Positions 1 through 8,131 of a DNA stretch of 64,000 nt are shown here, piece by piece. The position numbers and the translations under genes were made by a program. Location: assembly GCF_019145195.1 (NCBI RefSeq), contig NZ_JAHSTW010000008.1:62001-126000 (forward strand), given 5' to 3'. A model generated the notes under the pieces. It made no database searches, was not told the DNA's origin, and saw only the letters and a program-made list of their open reading frames with translations. The DNA is from Pseudomonas siliginis. Its GTDB lineage: Bacteria > Pseudomonadota > Gammaproteobacteria > Pseudomonadales > Pseudomonadaceae. Position 1 is the first letter of the stretch. The number at the start of each line of letters is the position of its first letter.

Positions 1-271
1 GCCAGCGCAACACATCGACCGCTTCCCAACGCCCTGGATCGTACAACGCGTATAACAGTCCCTGATAACCGACCACATCCAGCTGCTTGTGATAACCGGC
101 GCGCTGAAACAGGGCTTCGATCTCGGCAAAGCAGGTGTTGAAATGCAGCTTGTTGAACGGCGTCTTGCCTTCCGTGACCAGCCCGTCCAGGCGCAATTCG
201 AGGACGGCCTCGCGCACCACGTCGACCGACATCCGGTTAACGCTGCTCTTCAACTGTTCGACATTGACCAC
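1..271 (-). CDS. Hypothetical protein, N-terminal part only (runs off the left edge), behind a LexA box
   Basis: About 90 residues are visible, starting VNVEQLKSSVNRMSVDVVRE and staying open to the window edge. I chose the GTG at 271 because GAGGG lies 7 bases upstream. The fragment is soluble, with no signal peptide or membrane segment, and shows no motif I can name. The pattern of short helices, with one segment resembling LELRLDGLVTEG, could be a winged-helix-like fold, but that is a guess. A LexA-type palindrome sits only 22 bases upstream of the start, so the gene is probably SOS-induced. The glutaredoxin gene lies upstream on the same strand, 113 bp away, and the palindrome separates the two. 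Its identity needs the missing C-terminal part. Confidence 0.6.
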   Translation of the reverse strand, partial: MVNVEQLKSSVNRMSVDVVREAVLELRLDGLVTEGKTPFNKLHFNTCFAEIEALFQRAGYHKQLDVVGYQGLLYALYDPGRWEAVDVLRW

Positions 272-292
272 GGTTCATCCCTCTGACTCGAT

Positions 293-312
293 TGCTGTAT
301 GGACATACAGTA
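293..312 (-). promoter_or_regulatory. LexA (SOS) box
   Basis: CTGTATGGACATACAG is a perfect 16-bp palindrome matching the CTGT-N8-ACAG LexA consensus. The flanks (TG before, TA after) also agree with the extended E. coli-type box. It ends 22 bp before the GTG start of the partial gene at the left edge, where it would block that promoter. Confidence 0.75.
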
Positions 313-384
313 ACCGAAGAAGTCAGCGAGCGCCAACGCAAGGATGCATTGCTGCGACCAGCGGGAGAACGAGAGTAAAGCTCA

Positions 385-621
385 TCATCGTAAAAACGCC
401 GCGATTTCATCGCCACTGAACGGCCAATCCAGCTCAGCGCCAATGTCGACCCGCCGCAGTACCGGGATGCGCAAGCTGTATTTTTCGAACCACGATTCGT
501 CTTCGGCGATGTCCACCAGTTCAACCAGCAGACCATGCTCGACGAAGGGCATCAGCTCGGCTTCGGCGACTTCACACAGGTGACACCCGAGGGTGCCGAA
601 CAGCTGACATTCAGGAGGCAT
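385..621 (-). CDS. Glutaredoxin family protein (DUF836 type)
   Basis: A 78-residue thioredoxin-fold protein. A CHLC redox motif (Cys13, Cys16) follows the first beta strand (CQLFGTLGCHLC). A cis-proline region (RIPVLRR) follows about 40 residues later, the normal DUF836 arrangement. It is likely a small cytoplasmic thiol-disulfide carrier, but the substrate is unknown. The ATG at 621 is the usual start for this family. A TTG at 642 would add seven residues, and neither has a convincing ribosome site. It is divergent from the Kef-type antiporter and lies upstream of the LexA-box gene on the same strand. Confidence 0.8.
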   Translation of the reverse strand: MPPECQLFGTLGCHLCEVAEAELMPFVEHGLLVELVDIAEDESWFEKYSLRIPVLRRVDIGAELDWPFSGDEIAAFLR

Positions 622-819
622 GACGGCATTACCGGAAAACAAGTGAGCCCATTCTAGGACGCCACTAAACCCTCGTCGACCCGGCGCCGCTCAAAGGACC
701 CAACGCTCCCGGCGCAAAATCCTGACGCAAATCATTCAGCGCAAATTGCAAATGCGTCATCCTCGCGGACTTTTTGCCTCTACGCTTCAGAGGCCAACGC
801 CCTGACAGCGGAGTGTCCC

Positions 820-2532
820 GTGTTTGCAAATCTGTTGATCATCCTCGCCTCATCCCTGGTGGTGATTGCCCTGTTCCGGCGCCTGCGACTGCCGCCGGTA
901 CTGGGTTACCTGTGCGTGGGATTACTGGTCGGGCCGAACGCATTCGACTGGGTCAACGAGAGCGAACATCTGCCGGATGTCGCCGAGCTGGGCGTGGTGT
1001 TTCTGCTGTTTTCGCTGGGCCTGGAGTTCTCCCTGTCGAAGATGATTGCGCTGCGTCAGGTGGTGTTTCGCCTCGGCAGTCAGCAAGTGCTGATCAGCAC
1101 AGCGTTGCTCGGCACACTGTTGATGGGCCTGGGTATGCCGCTGATGCCGGCGCTGTTGCTCGGTGCCGGTTTATCGCTGTCATCCACGGCGATCGTGACC
1201 AAGGAGCTGGGCAGCCTTGGTGAAGTGTTCAGCAGCCACGGCCAGAACGCGGTCGGCGTGCTGCTGTTTCAGGACGTTGTCGCGGTATTGCTGCTGACAC
1301 TGGTTCCGGTGTTCGCCGGCACCAGCGAGCAGGCCTGGTATTGGGCCTTGCCGCTGACACTGGGCAAGACCTTGGTGCTGTTCTTCGGCCTGCTGCTCGC
1401 CAGTCGCTGGTTATTGCCACGGCTGTTTCATGAAGTGGCGGCCTCGCGTTCGGCGGAGCTGTTCGTCCTGCTGGCGCTGGTGATCGTGCTGCTGACTGCC
1501 TGGCTCACGCACTTGTTGGGGCTGTCGCCTGCACTCGGCGCTTTCCTTGCCGGCATGTTGCTCGGGGAAAGCCATTACCGGCACCAGATCGAAGCTGACA
1601 TCCGGCCCTTTCGCGACATTCTGCTCGGCGTATTCTTCGTCAGCATCGGCATGCTGATCGACCTGCAACTGTTCGTCAGTCACAGCCTGTTGATCATCGG
1701 CCTGACGCTCGGCCTGATGCTGATCAAGGGCATCGTGGTCGCGCTGCTGGTGAAGTGGCGCGGCAGTGACAGCGAAACCGCATGGCGCAGCGGCCTCGCC
1801 CTGGCCCAGGGTGGCGAATTCTGTTTTGCCTTGATGGCGCAGATGCAGCAGAACAGCCTGTTGCCGGCCGAACCGGGTGCACTGCTGCTCGCGGCGACGT
1901 TCTGTTCGATGCTGCTCACGCCACTGCTGTTGCGTGCGGCGCCGCGCATTGCCGCCGTGCTGCACCGCAAGCCCAATCAGGAAGCGCAGATCGAACAGAT
2001 CAGCGCGCTCAACGCCGACCTCGACCAGCACGTGGTGATCTGCGGCTACGGTCGCGTCGGCCAATCCATCGGCCGCTTCATGGGCAATGCGGGGCAAGCC
2101 TATGTTGCGCTGGACAACGATCCGGTGCGGGTGCAGGAAGCCGCATCCGCGGAAAGCGACGTGCATTACGGCGACTCGGCGCGTGGCGATCTGCTTACTG
2201 CGGTTGGCCTGTTGCGCGCCAGGCTGCTGGTGATTGCCGTAGATCAGAGCGACGTGGCGTTGCGCATTCTGCGCGAAGCCCGGCGACTCAACCGACAGGT
2301 GCCGATTCTGGTACGCACCCGTGACGACAGCCAATCGGCGGAACTCAGAGCCGCCGGCGCCACCGAGGTGGTGCCGGAGCTTTTGGAGTCGAGCCTGATG
2401 CTCGCTTCACATGCGCTGATCATGCTCGGCCTGCCCGCGCACAAAGTGCAGGAGAAGGTCGATCAAGTGCGCATCGATCGCTATCGCCTGCTCCACGGTT
2501 TCTATCCCGGAGCCAATGATGAGGAAATCTAG
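820..2532 (+). CDS. Monovalent cation:proton antiporter, KefB/KefC-like (CPA2) with NAD-binding domain
   Basis: A 570-residue inner-membrane antiporter. The N-terminal 380 residues form a CPA2 exchanger with about 12 hydrophobic segments, starting LLIILASSLVVIALFRRL. A Rossmann RCK/TrkA-N domain follows, with GYGRVGQSIGRFM near residue 409 and an acidic residue at the end of the second strand (ALDND), which favours NAD binding. Such proteins exchange K+ or Na+ for H+ and are gated by nucleotide or glutathione adducts. The usual Kef regulatory loop is not obvious, so glutathione gating is uncertain. The GTG start has GGAG six bases upstream. The stop overlaps the convergent ammonium transporter's stop by a few bases. 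Confidence 0.88.
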   Translation: MFANLLIILASSLVVIALFRRLRLPPVLGYLCVGLLVGPNAFDWVNESEHLPDVAELGVVFLLFSLGLEFSLSKMIALRQVVFRLGSQQVLISTALLGTLLMGLGMPLMPALLLGAGLSLSSTAIVTKELGSLGEVFSSHGQNAVGVLLFQDVVAVLLLTLVPVFAGTSEQAWYWALPLTLGKTLVLFFGLLLASRWLLPRLFHEVAASRSAELFVLLALVIVLLTAWLTHLLGLSPALGAFLAGMLLGESHYRHQIEADIRPFRDILLGVFFVSIGMLIDLQLFVSHSLLIIGLTLGLMLIKGIVVALLVKWRGSDSETAWRSGLALAQGGEFCFALMAQMQQNSLLPAEPGALLLAATFCSMLLTPLLLRAAPRIAAVLHRKPNQEAQIEQISALNADLDQHVVICGYGRVGQSIGRFMGNAGQAYVALDNDPVRVQEAASAESDVHYGDSARGDLLTAVGLLRARLLVIAVDQSDVALRILREARRLNRQVPILVRTRDDSQSAELRAAGATEVVPELLESSLMLASHALIMLGLPAHKVQEKVDQVRIDRYRLLHGFYPGANDEEI

Positions 2533-3737
2533 TCCTGACTCACCGCGCCGATCTTGTGCAGCGACAGGTCGGCGCCGTAATACTCTTGTTCCTGACTCAG
2601 GCGCAGCCCATGCAATGCCTTGATCGCGCCGTAGACGACGAAGCCGCCGACCAGCGCGACCGCGACGCCAAGCGCAGTGCCGATCAACTGGCTGATCAGG
2701 CTGACGCCGCCCAGGCCACCCAGCGCAGACTGACCGAAGATGCCGCAGGCAATCCCGCCCCACACGCCACACAAACCATGCAGCGGCCATACGCCCAGCA
2801 CATCATCAATGCGCCATTTGACTTGCGCAGCGGTAAAGCACCAGACAAACAAGGCTCCGGCGATCGCGCCGGTTACCAGCGCACCGACCGGATGCATGAG
2901 GTCGGAGCCGGCGCAAATCGCCACCAGCCCGGCCAGCGGGCCGTTATGCAGAAAGCCCGGGTCATTGCGCCCAACGATCAACGCCGCGACGGTACCGCCG
3001 ACCATGGCCATCAGCGAGTTGACCGCGACCAGGCCACTGACGCCTTGCAGCGTCTGCGCGCTCATCACGTTGAAGCCGAACCAGCCGACAATCAGGATCC
3101 ACGAGCCCAGTGCGAGAAACGGAATGCTCGACGGCGCGAACGCGACCAGGCGCCCATCGCGGTAGCGACCATTGCGCGGGCCGAGCAGCAGAACAGCGGC
3201 CAACGCCAGCCAACCGCCCACGGCATGCACCACCACCGAGCCGGCGAAATCATGAAATGCCGCGCCAAACTGCGCCGCCAGCCAGCCTTGCAAGCCGAAG
3301 TTGCCGTTCCAGATCAGCCCTTCGAAAAACGGATAGATAAACGCTACGATCAGCGCCGTCGCGCACAACTGCGGGACGAAACGCGCGCGTTCGGCAATGC
3401 CGCCGGAAATGATCGCCGGGATCGCGGCAGCGAAAGTCAGCAGAAAGAAAAACTTCACCAGTCCATAGCCATGGTCAGCCGTGAGCACCGCCGCCGGTTG
3501 CATGAAGGTGACGCCATAGGAGATCCAATAGCCTATAAAGAAATAGGCCAGGGTCGACACGGCAAAGTCGCTGAGGATTTTCGCCAGCGCGTTGACCTGG
3601 TTCTTCTGCCGGACCGTGCCGACCTCCAGAAAGGCGAAACCGGCGTGCATCGCCAGTACCATCACCGCACCGATCAGAATGAACAACGTGTTGGAGCTGT
3701 GAACCAGCGTGTCCACAGCGCTTTGCAAATTTTCCAT
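2529..3737 (-). CDS. Ammonium transporter, Amt/AmtB family
   Basis: A 402-residue polytopic protein with about 11 membrane helices. The AmtB pore residues are visible: Asp163 in HDFAGS, His171 in VVVHAVGG and His320 in VWPLHGLCGVWGG (the twin histidines). It should conduct ammonia/ammonium across the inner membrane. It is shorter than periplasm-tailed AmtB proteins and has no cleavable signal peptide. No glnK (PII) gene is adjacent, unlike the classical glnK-amtB operon, so this may be a second Amt paralogue. I saw no convincing sigma-54 site upstream. It is convergent with, and overlaps, the antiporter gene. Confidence 0.93.
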   Translation of the reverse strand: MENLQSAVDTLVHSSNTLFILIGAVMVLAMHAGFAFLEVGTVRQKNQVNALAKILSDFAVSTLAYFFIGYWISYGVTFMQPAAVLTADHGYGLVKFFFLLTFAAAIPAIISGGIAERARFVPQLCATALIVAFIYPFFEGLIWNGNFGLQGWLAAQFGAAFHDFAGSVVVHAVGGWLALAAVLLLGPRNGRYRDGRLVAFAPSSIPFLALGSWILIVGWFGFNVMSAQTLQGVSGLVAVNSLMAMVGGTVAALIVGRNDPGFLHNGPLAGLVAICAGSDLMHPVGALVTGAIAGALFVWCFTAAQVKWRIDDVLGVWPLHGLCGVWGGIACGIFGQSALGGLGGVSLISQLIGTALGVAVALVGGFVVYGAIKALHGLRLSQEQEYYGADLSLHKIGAVSQD

Positions 3738-4037
3738 GAGGAGGCAGACCCAAGGCTAAAAGGCACCAAAGCGGTTCATGTGTGCATTTCATGCACCAAA
3801 TTACGACTCATCAAATATCCAACGGCAGGGTTGATGAACTGGTTTGGCGCATATATCGATGTCTGATCACGAACCGCGAGCAAATGAATTAGAGTTTTCT
3901 GCTCGGACGCCCGGCAACAGCGCACATACGCCGAGCGACGCACCACGACACAGCAAAAGTTGTACCAGGCATTTGCACTGAACCTTCGCACAAGGCTCAT
4001 ACTCGAACGCTTCAAAGCCACCTACGGAGATCCACCC
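3738..4037. other. Intergenic region between amt and the YqjD-like gene
   Basis: 300 bp separate the divergent amt and DUF883 genes and must hold both promoters. A weak TTGCAC (3973) / CATACT (3998) pair with 19-bp spacing points towards the DUF883 gene. No RNA gene, repeat or credible small coding region is visible. Confidence 0.4.
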
Positions 4038-4352
4038 ATGGCCAGCATCAAGGCAAAGACTGCTCAAGAAATCCTGATGAACGACTTCCAGACTCTGGTC
4101 GCCGACACCGAACGCTTGCTCGAACACACCAAGACCCTCGCGGGTGATCAGGCCGATGAGCTGCGTGCCCAGATTCATGACAGCCTGCTGCGTGCCCGGG
4201 AAACCCTGAAGGTGACCGAAGACACCCTGCGTGAGCGCGGTCAGGCGGCCGTAACCGCTACTGAAGACTATGTGTCGGCCAACCCATGGCAGTCGGTGGG
4301 CATCGCTGCCGGCGTCGGCTTTCTGATCGGCCTGCTGGCAACTCGGCGCTGA
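4038..4352 (+). CDS. YqjD/ElaB-family (DUF883) membrane-anchored protein
   Basis: A 104-residue protein: an amphipathic, coiled-coil-rich N-terminal 80 residues, then one C-terminal membrane helix (VGIAAGVGFLIGLLATRR) ending in arginines. This is the YqjD/ElaB layout. E. coli YqjD is known to tether ribosomes to the inner membrane in stationary phase, and that role is inferred here by family only. The ATG at 4038 has GGAGA seven bases upstream. It leads a three-gene set with the YqjE- and YqjK-like genes, the next starting 2 bp after its stop. The set resembles the yqjDEK operon and is likely stress- or stationary-phase induced. Confidence 0.88.
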   Translation: MASIKAKTAQEILMNDFQTLVADTERLLEHTKTLAGDQADELRAQIHDSLLRARETLKVTEDTLRERGQAAVTATEDYVSANPWQSVGIAAGVGFLIGLLATRR

Positions 4353-4354
4353 TC

Positions 4355-4741
4355 ATGTCGATCGGTGAATCCGGCCCGACTGCGGGCACCGCCTCCTCTA
4401 CGCGTCGCCTCGGCGCTGCCGTTCTGGGCCTGCTGCACAGTCATGTCGAACTGTTCGGCATCGAGCTGCAGGAGCAGAAATCACGCACTGTCAGCCTGCT
4501 GCTGTTCGCCGGCCTGGCGCTGGTGTTTGCCCTGCTGTTGCTGGTAGGTCTGTCGACGTTGGTGATGATCATCTTCTGGGACACCTACCGCCTGGCGGCG
4601 ATCATCGGCCTGTGCGTGTTTTACACGCTGGCGTCGATCTTCTGCGGTCTGCGCCTCAAAGCGGCGATTTTCGATGAGTCCTCGCCTTTCCACGGCACGC
4701 TCGAAGAGCTGGCCAACGACCGGGAGCGTCTGCTGCCATGA
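4355..4741 (+). CDS. Phage-holin-family protein (YqjE, DUF1469)
   Basis: A 128-residue inner-membrane protein with two adjacent hydrophobic helices (roughly residues 48-72 and 78-102) and a charged C-terminal tail, as in YqjE. Despite the Pfam name, it is a chromosomal membrane protein, not a lysis holin. It starts 2 bp after the DUF883 gene, and its TGA overlaps the next ATG (ATGA), so translation of the trio is probably coupled. Function is unknown beyond association with YqjD-like proteins. Confidence 0.85.
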   Translation: MSIGESGPTAGTASSTRRLGAAVLGLLHSHVELFGIELQEQKSRTVSLLLFAGLALVFALLLLVGLSTLVMIIFWDTYRLAAIIGLCVFYTLASIFCGLRLKAAIFDESSPFHGTLEELANDRERLLP

Positions 4742-5076
4742 GCCTGCCTGAACTTCCGCACAACAGCTCACGCCGGGAAATGCGCAAGGCGCTGATCCGC
4801 CTGCGTATGGAAATGCATCGTCAGGAAATCCGCCACGAGACCGCGCAAGTGCTGCAACCGTTGCAGCGCATGCGTGGCATGAAGCAGAACGTGCAGGATG
4901 GTTTCGGCATCAAGCACGCGCCGTTGTGGGGCGTGGCGGCGGTGACGCTGCTGGGTTTCCTCACCGGCAAAGGCTCGAAACGCACCAGTGGTGGCGGTTT
5001 GACGCGACTGCTGCGTCTGGGCACGACGCTTGGGCCGCTGATCAGACTGGTCATGCACAGCTCGGGCAAACGCTGA
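4738..5076 (+). CDS. Hypothetical protein, third gene of the yqjDEK-like operon
   Basis: A 112-residue basic protein. The N-terminal 55 residues are Arg/Gln/Glu-rich and helical (RREMRKALIRLRMEMHRQE), with a short hydrophobic stretch near residues 61-75 (PLWGVAAVTLLGFLTG). The ATG overlaps the YqjE-like stop (ATGA). Position and size correspond to YqjK in E. coli, though sequence similarity is too weak to claim by eye. It probably acts at the membrane with its two neighbours. Confidence 0.75.
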   Translation: MSLPELPHNSSRREMRKALIRLRMEMHRQEIRHETAQVLQPLQRMRGMKQNVQDGFGIKHAPLWGVAAVTLLGFLTGKGSKRTSGGGLTRLLRLGTTLGPLIRLVMHSSGKR

Positions 5077-5196
5077 AGCGCCCTTCTGGCTACATTCTTG
5101 CAGTAGCGCCGGGATGAATCTCCTTATCGGGAGATTCCATCCCGCGTGCCTATCCGGCAAGCGCGGCCAAACCAAAAACAAGATTAAGGACTTGCC

Positions 5197-6360
5197 GTGA
5201 TCGACGGGCAACCGCTCGCCTGTTTTCAGCCTTTCATCGATACCGCCACCGGCCGCATTGCAGGCGTCGAAGCATTGGGCCGCCTGCGTCAGAGCGATGG
5301 TCAACTGACCTCGGTCGGACCGTTGTTCGCCGATCCGCGCACGCCGGCCACTGCCTTGCGCCGTCTCGATCGGCAGATCCGTGACCACGCCCTCAGCCGC
5401 CTGCATGAAGCGCCGGCCGAGTGGTTTCTCAGCCTGAACATGTCGCCACGCTGGATCAGCCGCCTGCGCGCCGATCAAGCGCTACCAAGTCTCAAGCAAT
5501 TGGCGCGACACCAGGTTGATCCGCAGCGCATCGTATTTGAAATCACCGAACTGGGTGGTAACAGTGAACGCCTGGCCCACGTGGTCGGGCGCTACCGTGA
5601 CGCAGGGGCGAGAATCGCCATTGATGATTTCGGCGCCGGCTATTCGCAGCTGGATCGGGTGCTGGCCCTGCAACCGGACATTCTCAAGCTCGACATGCGC
5701 CTGTTTCAAGCTGCGGCCCTCGGCGGACCGAGCAGCGATGTGGTCAAGGCTCTCGCCCAGATGGCCGAGAAAACCGGCTGCTGGATCATCGCTGAAGGCG
5801 TCGAAACCGAAGCACAGCTGAATTTCGCCCTGGAGTGCGGCTCGCGCTATGTGCAGGGATTTCTCTTCGCCCGAGCACAAGAAGAATTCTTCGCTACCGA
5901 TGCCTTCGTCGCGCATTTCGCGCAATTGCGGCAACGCTACGTGAAGCAGAAACTCAGCGAGCGCGGAAGGCTGATGCAGATGCGTCAGCAGCTCAGCGAA
6001 CTGATGGCGATTCTGCAGCAATGGGCGCAGGCCCGCGCCCCGCTCAGTGCGTTGCCGCAATTGCAGGCGTTTCCCTGGCTGCTGCGCTTTTATCAGTGCG
6101 ACCGCCACGGCACGCAACTGACGCCCAACCTCGAATGGCGCCATGACGGCTGGTTTGCCGATGACCGCTATCTGGGGCACAACTGGTCGTGGCGACCGTA
6201 TTTCTATCATCTGCTGGCCGAAGGCTGGGAAGAACGCCGCCTGACCCTGTCGAACACCTATCGCGATGCCACCAGCAACCAGTATTGCCTGACCGCCGGG
6301 CAGTTCTTCGATAACGGTGAACGGCTGTTGCTGATCGATATCGATGCGGCGGGTCTGTAG
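5197..6360 (+). CDS. EAL-domain c-di-GMP phosphodiesterase with C-terminal sensory-type domain
   Basis: 387 residues, cytoplasmic. The EAL domain (about 1-245) keeps the expected catalytic residues: Glu25 in GVEALGRL, Asn81 in LNMSP, Glu115 in FEITE, Asp143-Asp144 in IDDFGAG, Lys164 in KLDM and Glu200 in AEGVET. It should hydrolyse c-di-GMP to pGpG. After a helical linker (245-285), the last 100 residues form a second domain (RYLGHNWSWRPYFYHLL, then LSNTYRDATSNQYCLT). It resembles the PAS/Cache-like C-terminal domain of YkuI-type proteins and may sense a small ligand. The GTG start has AAGGA eight bases upstream. It is encoded alone between the yqjDEK-like genes and dgt. Confidence 0.9.
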   Translation: MIDGQPLACFQPFIDTATGRIAGVEALGRLRQSDGQLTSVGPLFADPRTPATALRRLDRQIRDHALSRLHEAPAEWFLSLNMSPRWISRLRADQALPSLKQLARHQVDPQRIVFEITELGGNSERLAHVVGRYRDAGARIAIDDFGAGYSQLDRVLALQPDILKLDMRLFQAAALGGPSSDVVKALAQMAEKTGCWIIAEGVETEAQLNFALECGSRYVQGFLFARAQEEFFATDAFVAHFAQLRQRYVKQKLSERGRLMQMRQQLSELMAILQQWAQARAPLSALPQLQAFPWLLRFYQCDRHGTQLTPNLEWRHDGWFADDRYLGHNWSWRPYFYHLLAEGWEERRLTLSNTYRDATSNQYCLTAGQFFDNGERLLLIDIDAAGL

Positions 6361-6429
6361 TTCCGCTTGCAGGCGCGCAGCCGAACCGGGAAGCTAGGGC
6401 GATCAGTCACCAGACGGAGAGATTCAGCC

Positions 6430-7758
6430 TTGGATTGGCCAACCCTGCTCAACCGCGAACGCCTCGGCAAGCCGCTGCACAGCCCGCAAGAACTCGGCCG
6501 CAGCCCTTTTCACAAAGACCATGACCGCATCATTTTCTCCGGGGCCTTCCGCCGCCTCGGGCGCAAGACCCAAGTGCATCCGGTCACCAGCAACGATCAC
6601 ATTCACACGCGCCTGACTCATTCGCTGGAAGTCAGTTGTGTCGGCCGTTCGCTGGGCATGCGTGTCGGTGAAACCTTGCGCAGCGCGCTGCCAGACTGGT
6701 GCGACCCGGCCGACCTCGGCATGGTGGTGCAGTCGGCCTGCCTGGCACATGACATCGGCAATCCGCCGTTCGGCCATTCCGGCGAAGACGCGATTCGCCA
6801 TTGGTTTCAACAAGCCGCCGGGCGCGGCTGGCTCGATGGCATGAGCGAAGCCGAGCGTGGTGATTTCCTCAATTTCGAGGGCAATGCTCAAGGTTTTCGC
6901 GTGCTGACGCAGCTGGAATATCACCAGTTCGACGGCGGCACACGCCTGACCTACGCGACGCTGGGCACCTATCTGAAGTACCCGTGGACCGCGCGCCACG
7001 CCGACTCCCTCGGCTACAAGAAACACAAGTTCGGCTGCTACCAGAGCGAACTGCCGCTGCTCGAACAGATCGCTCACAAGCTCGGCCTGCCGCAAATCGA
7101 AGACCAGCGCTGGGCACGCCATCCATTGGTCTACTTGATGGAAGCCGCCGATGACATCTGCTATGCGCTGATCGATCTCGAAGACGGTCTGGAAATGGAG
7201 CTGCTCGAATATGCCGAAGTCGAGTCGTTGCTGCTCGGGCTGGTCGGTGACGACTTGCCGGAAACCTATCGCCAGCTCGGCCCGCAGGATTCCCGGCGGC
7301 GCAAACTGGCGATCCTGCGCGGCAAGGCCATCGAGCACCTGACCAACGCGGCAGCGCGGGCATTTGTCGAACAGCAGGATGCTCTGCTCGCCGGCACACT
7401 GCACGGCGATCTGGTCGAACACATGCACGGGCCGGCAAAGCGCTGCGTGTTGAACGCCAAGGACATCGCGCGCAAGAAGATCTTCCAGGACAAGCGCAAG
7501 ACGCTGCATGAGATCGGCGCGTATACCACGCTGGAGATTCTGCTCAATTCGTTCTGCGGCGCCGCACTGGAACAACACAACGGCCGCACGCCATCGTTCA
7601 AGAGCCGGCGCATTCTCGATTTGCTTGGCAACAATGCGCCGGACCCTCAAGGTTCGCTGCACAGTTCGTTTCTGCGCATGATCGATTTCATCGCCGGCAT
7701 GACCGACAGTTACGCCAGTGACATGGCACTGGAAATGACCGGGCGTTCAAGCCACTGA
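6430..7758 (+). CDS. dgt: Deoxyguanosinetriphosphate triphosphohydrolase-like protein (dGTPase)
   Basis: 442 residues counted from the TTG at 6430, which follows GGAGA by nine bases and gives the family N-terminus (DWPTLLNRERLGKPLHS). The in-frame ATG upstream at 6367 lacks a ribosome site. It is an HD-superfamily hydrolase: the first metal histidine is in RLTHSLEV (His64) and the HD pair is in LAHDIGNPPFGHSGED (His107-Asp108). Such enzymes remove tripolyphosphate from dNTPs and so adjust nucleotide pools. A 13-bp inverted repeat lies just after the stop. By recall, dgt lies next to rocS2/rocA2 in P. aeruginosa as well. Confidence 0.93.
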   Translation: MDWPTLLNRERLGKPLHSPQELGRSPFHKDHDRIIFSGAFRRLGRKTQVHPVTSNDHIHTRLTHSLEVSCVGRSLGMRVGETLRSALPDWCDPADLGMVVQSACLAHDIGNPPFGHSGEDAIRHWFQQAAGRGWLDGMSEAERGDFLNFEGNAQGFRVLTQLEYHQFDGGTRLTYATLGTYLKYPWTARHADSLGYKKHKFGCYQSELPLLEQIAHKLGLPQIEDQRWARHPLVYLMEAADDICYALIDLEDGLEMELLEYAEVESLLLGLVGDDLPETYRQLGPQDSRRRKLAILRGKAIEHLTNAAARAFVEQQDALLAGTLHGDLVEHMHGPAKRCVLNAKDIARKKIFQDKRKTLHEIGAYTTLEILLNSFCGAALEQHNGRTPSFKSRRILDLLGNNAPDPQGSLHSSFLRMIDFIAGMTDSYASDMALEMTGRSSH

Positions 7759-7767
7759 GTGTTGTGG

Positions 7768-7799
7768 GGTCAGCCGGTCATTGATCTGACCGGCTGACC
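7768..7799 (+). terminator. Perfect 13-bp inverted repeat after dgt, likely a transcription end
   Basis: GGTCAGCCGGTCA, loop TTGATC, then TGACCGGCTGACC, starting 10 bp after the dgt stop. The stem is strong but no T-run follows, so it may instead be an mRNA 3'-end stabiliser or a protein site. Confidence 0.5.
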
Positions 7800-8131
7800 A
7801 CCATGAGAGTTTTCGCTGAATGCCCCTGCGAGCCAGGTGAGATTCAACTACGCTTGACCCATTAACCAGATCAAATAAACACCGCTAATTAAACGCAACT
7901 TTAAACATCGACAAATAATTGAATATCAATATTGGCCTTCGGATCATTTCAATCTTCGGCCAATTGATTGCTCGCCCTTCCTTACGCCGAACCTAATTTC
8001 AACGTAGTCTCTTTCCTCATTACGCGTAGGATTAATCCGATAACGTAGTCGCGACACTACCAGTCCATGCGAGTGCTCATGCATCTGAGCTAAGGTGCGC
8101 GCTTTATTCATGCTTGCATGGGACTCTATTT
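7800..8131. other. AT-rich intergenic region upstream of the EvgA-like regulator
   Basis: About 330 bp, clearly richer in A and T than the flanking genes, especially 7855-7960. It must contain the promoter of the response regulator/sensor operon. I could not find a clear -35/-10 pair or an RNA gene. Low GC suggests binding by MvaT/MvaU-type silencers, which is inference. Confidence 0.45.

Noticed and set aside
3738..3800. Sigma-54 promoter upstream of the ammonium transporter
   Set aside because: TGGTGC is seen but no TTGC element at the required spacing.
2556..3866. 436-codon plus-strand frame opposite the ammonium transporter
   Set aside because: Antisense to a gene with intact Amt pore residues; composition is low-complexity Arg/Gln/Asp-rich shadow sequence.
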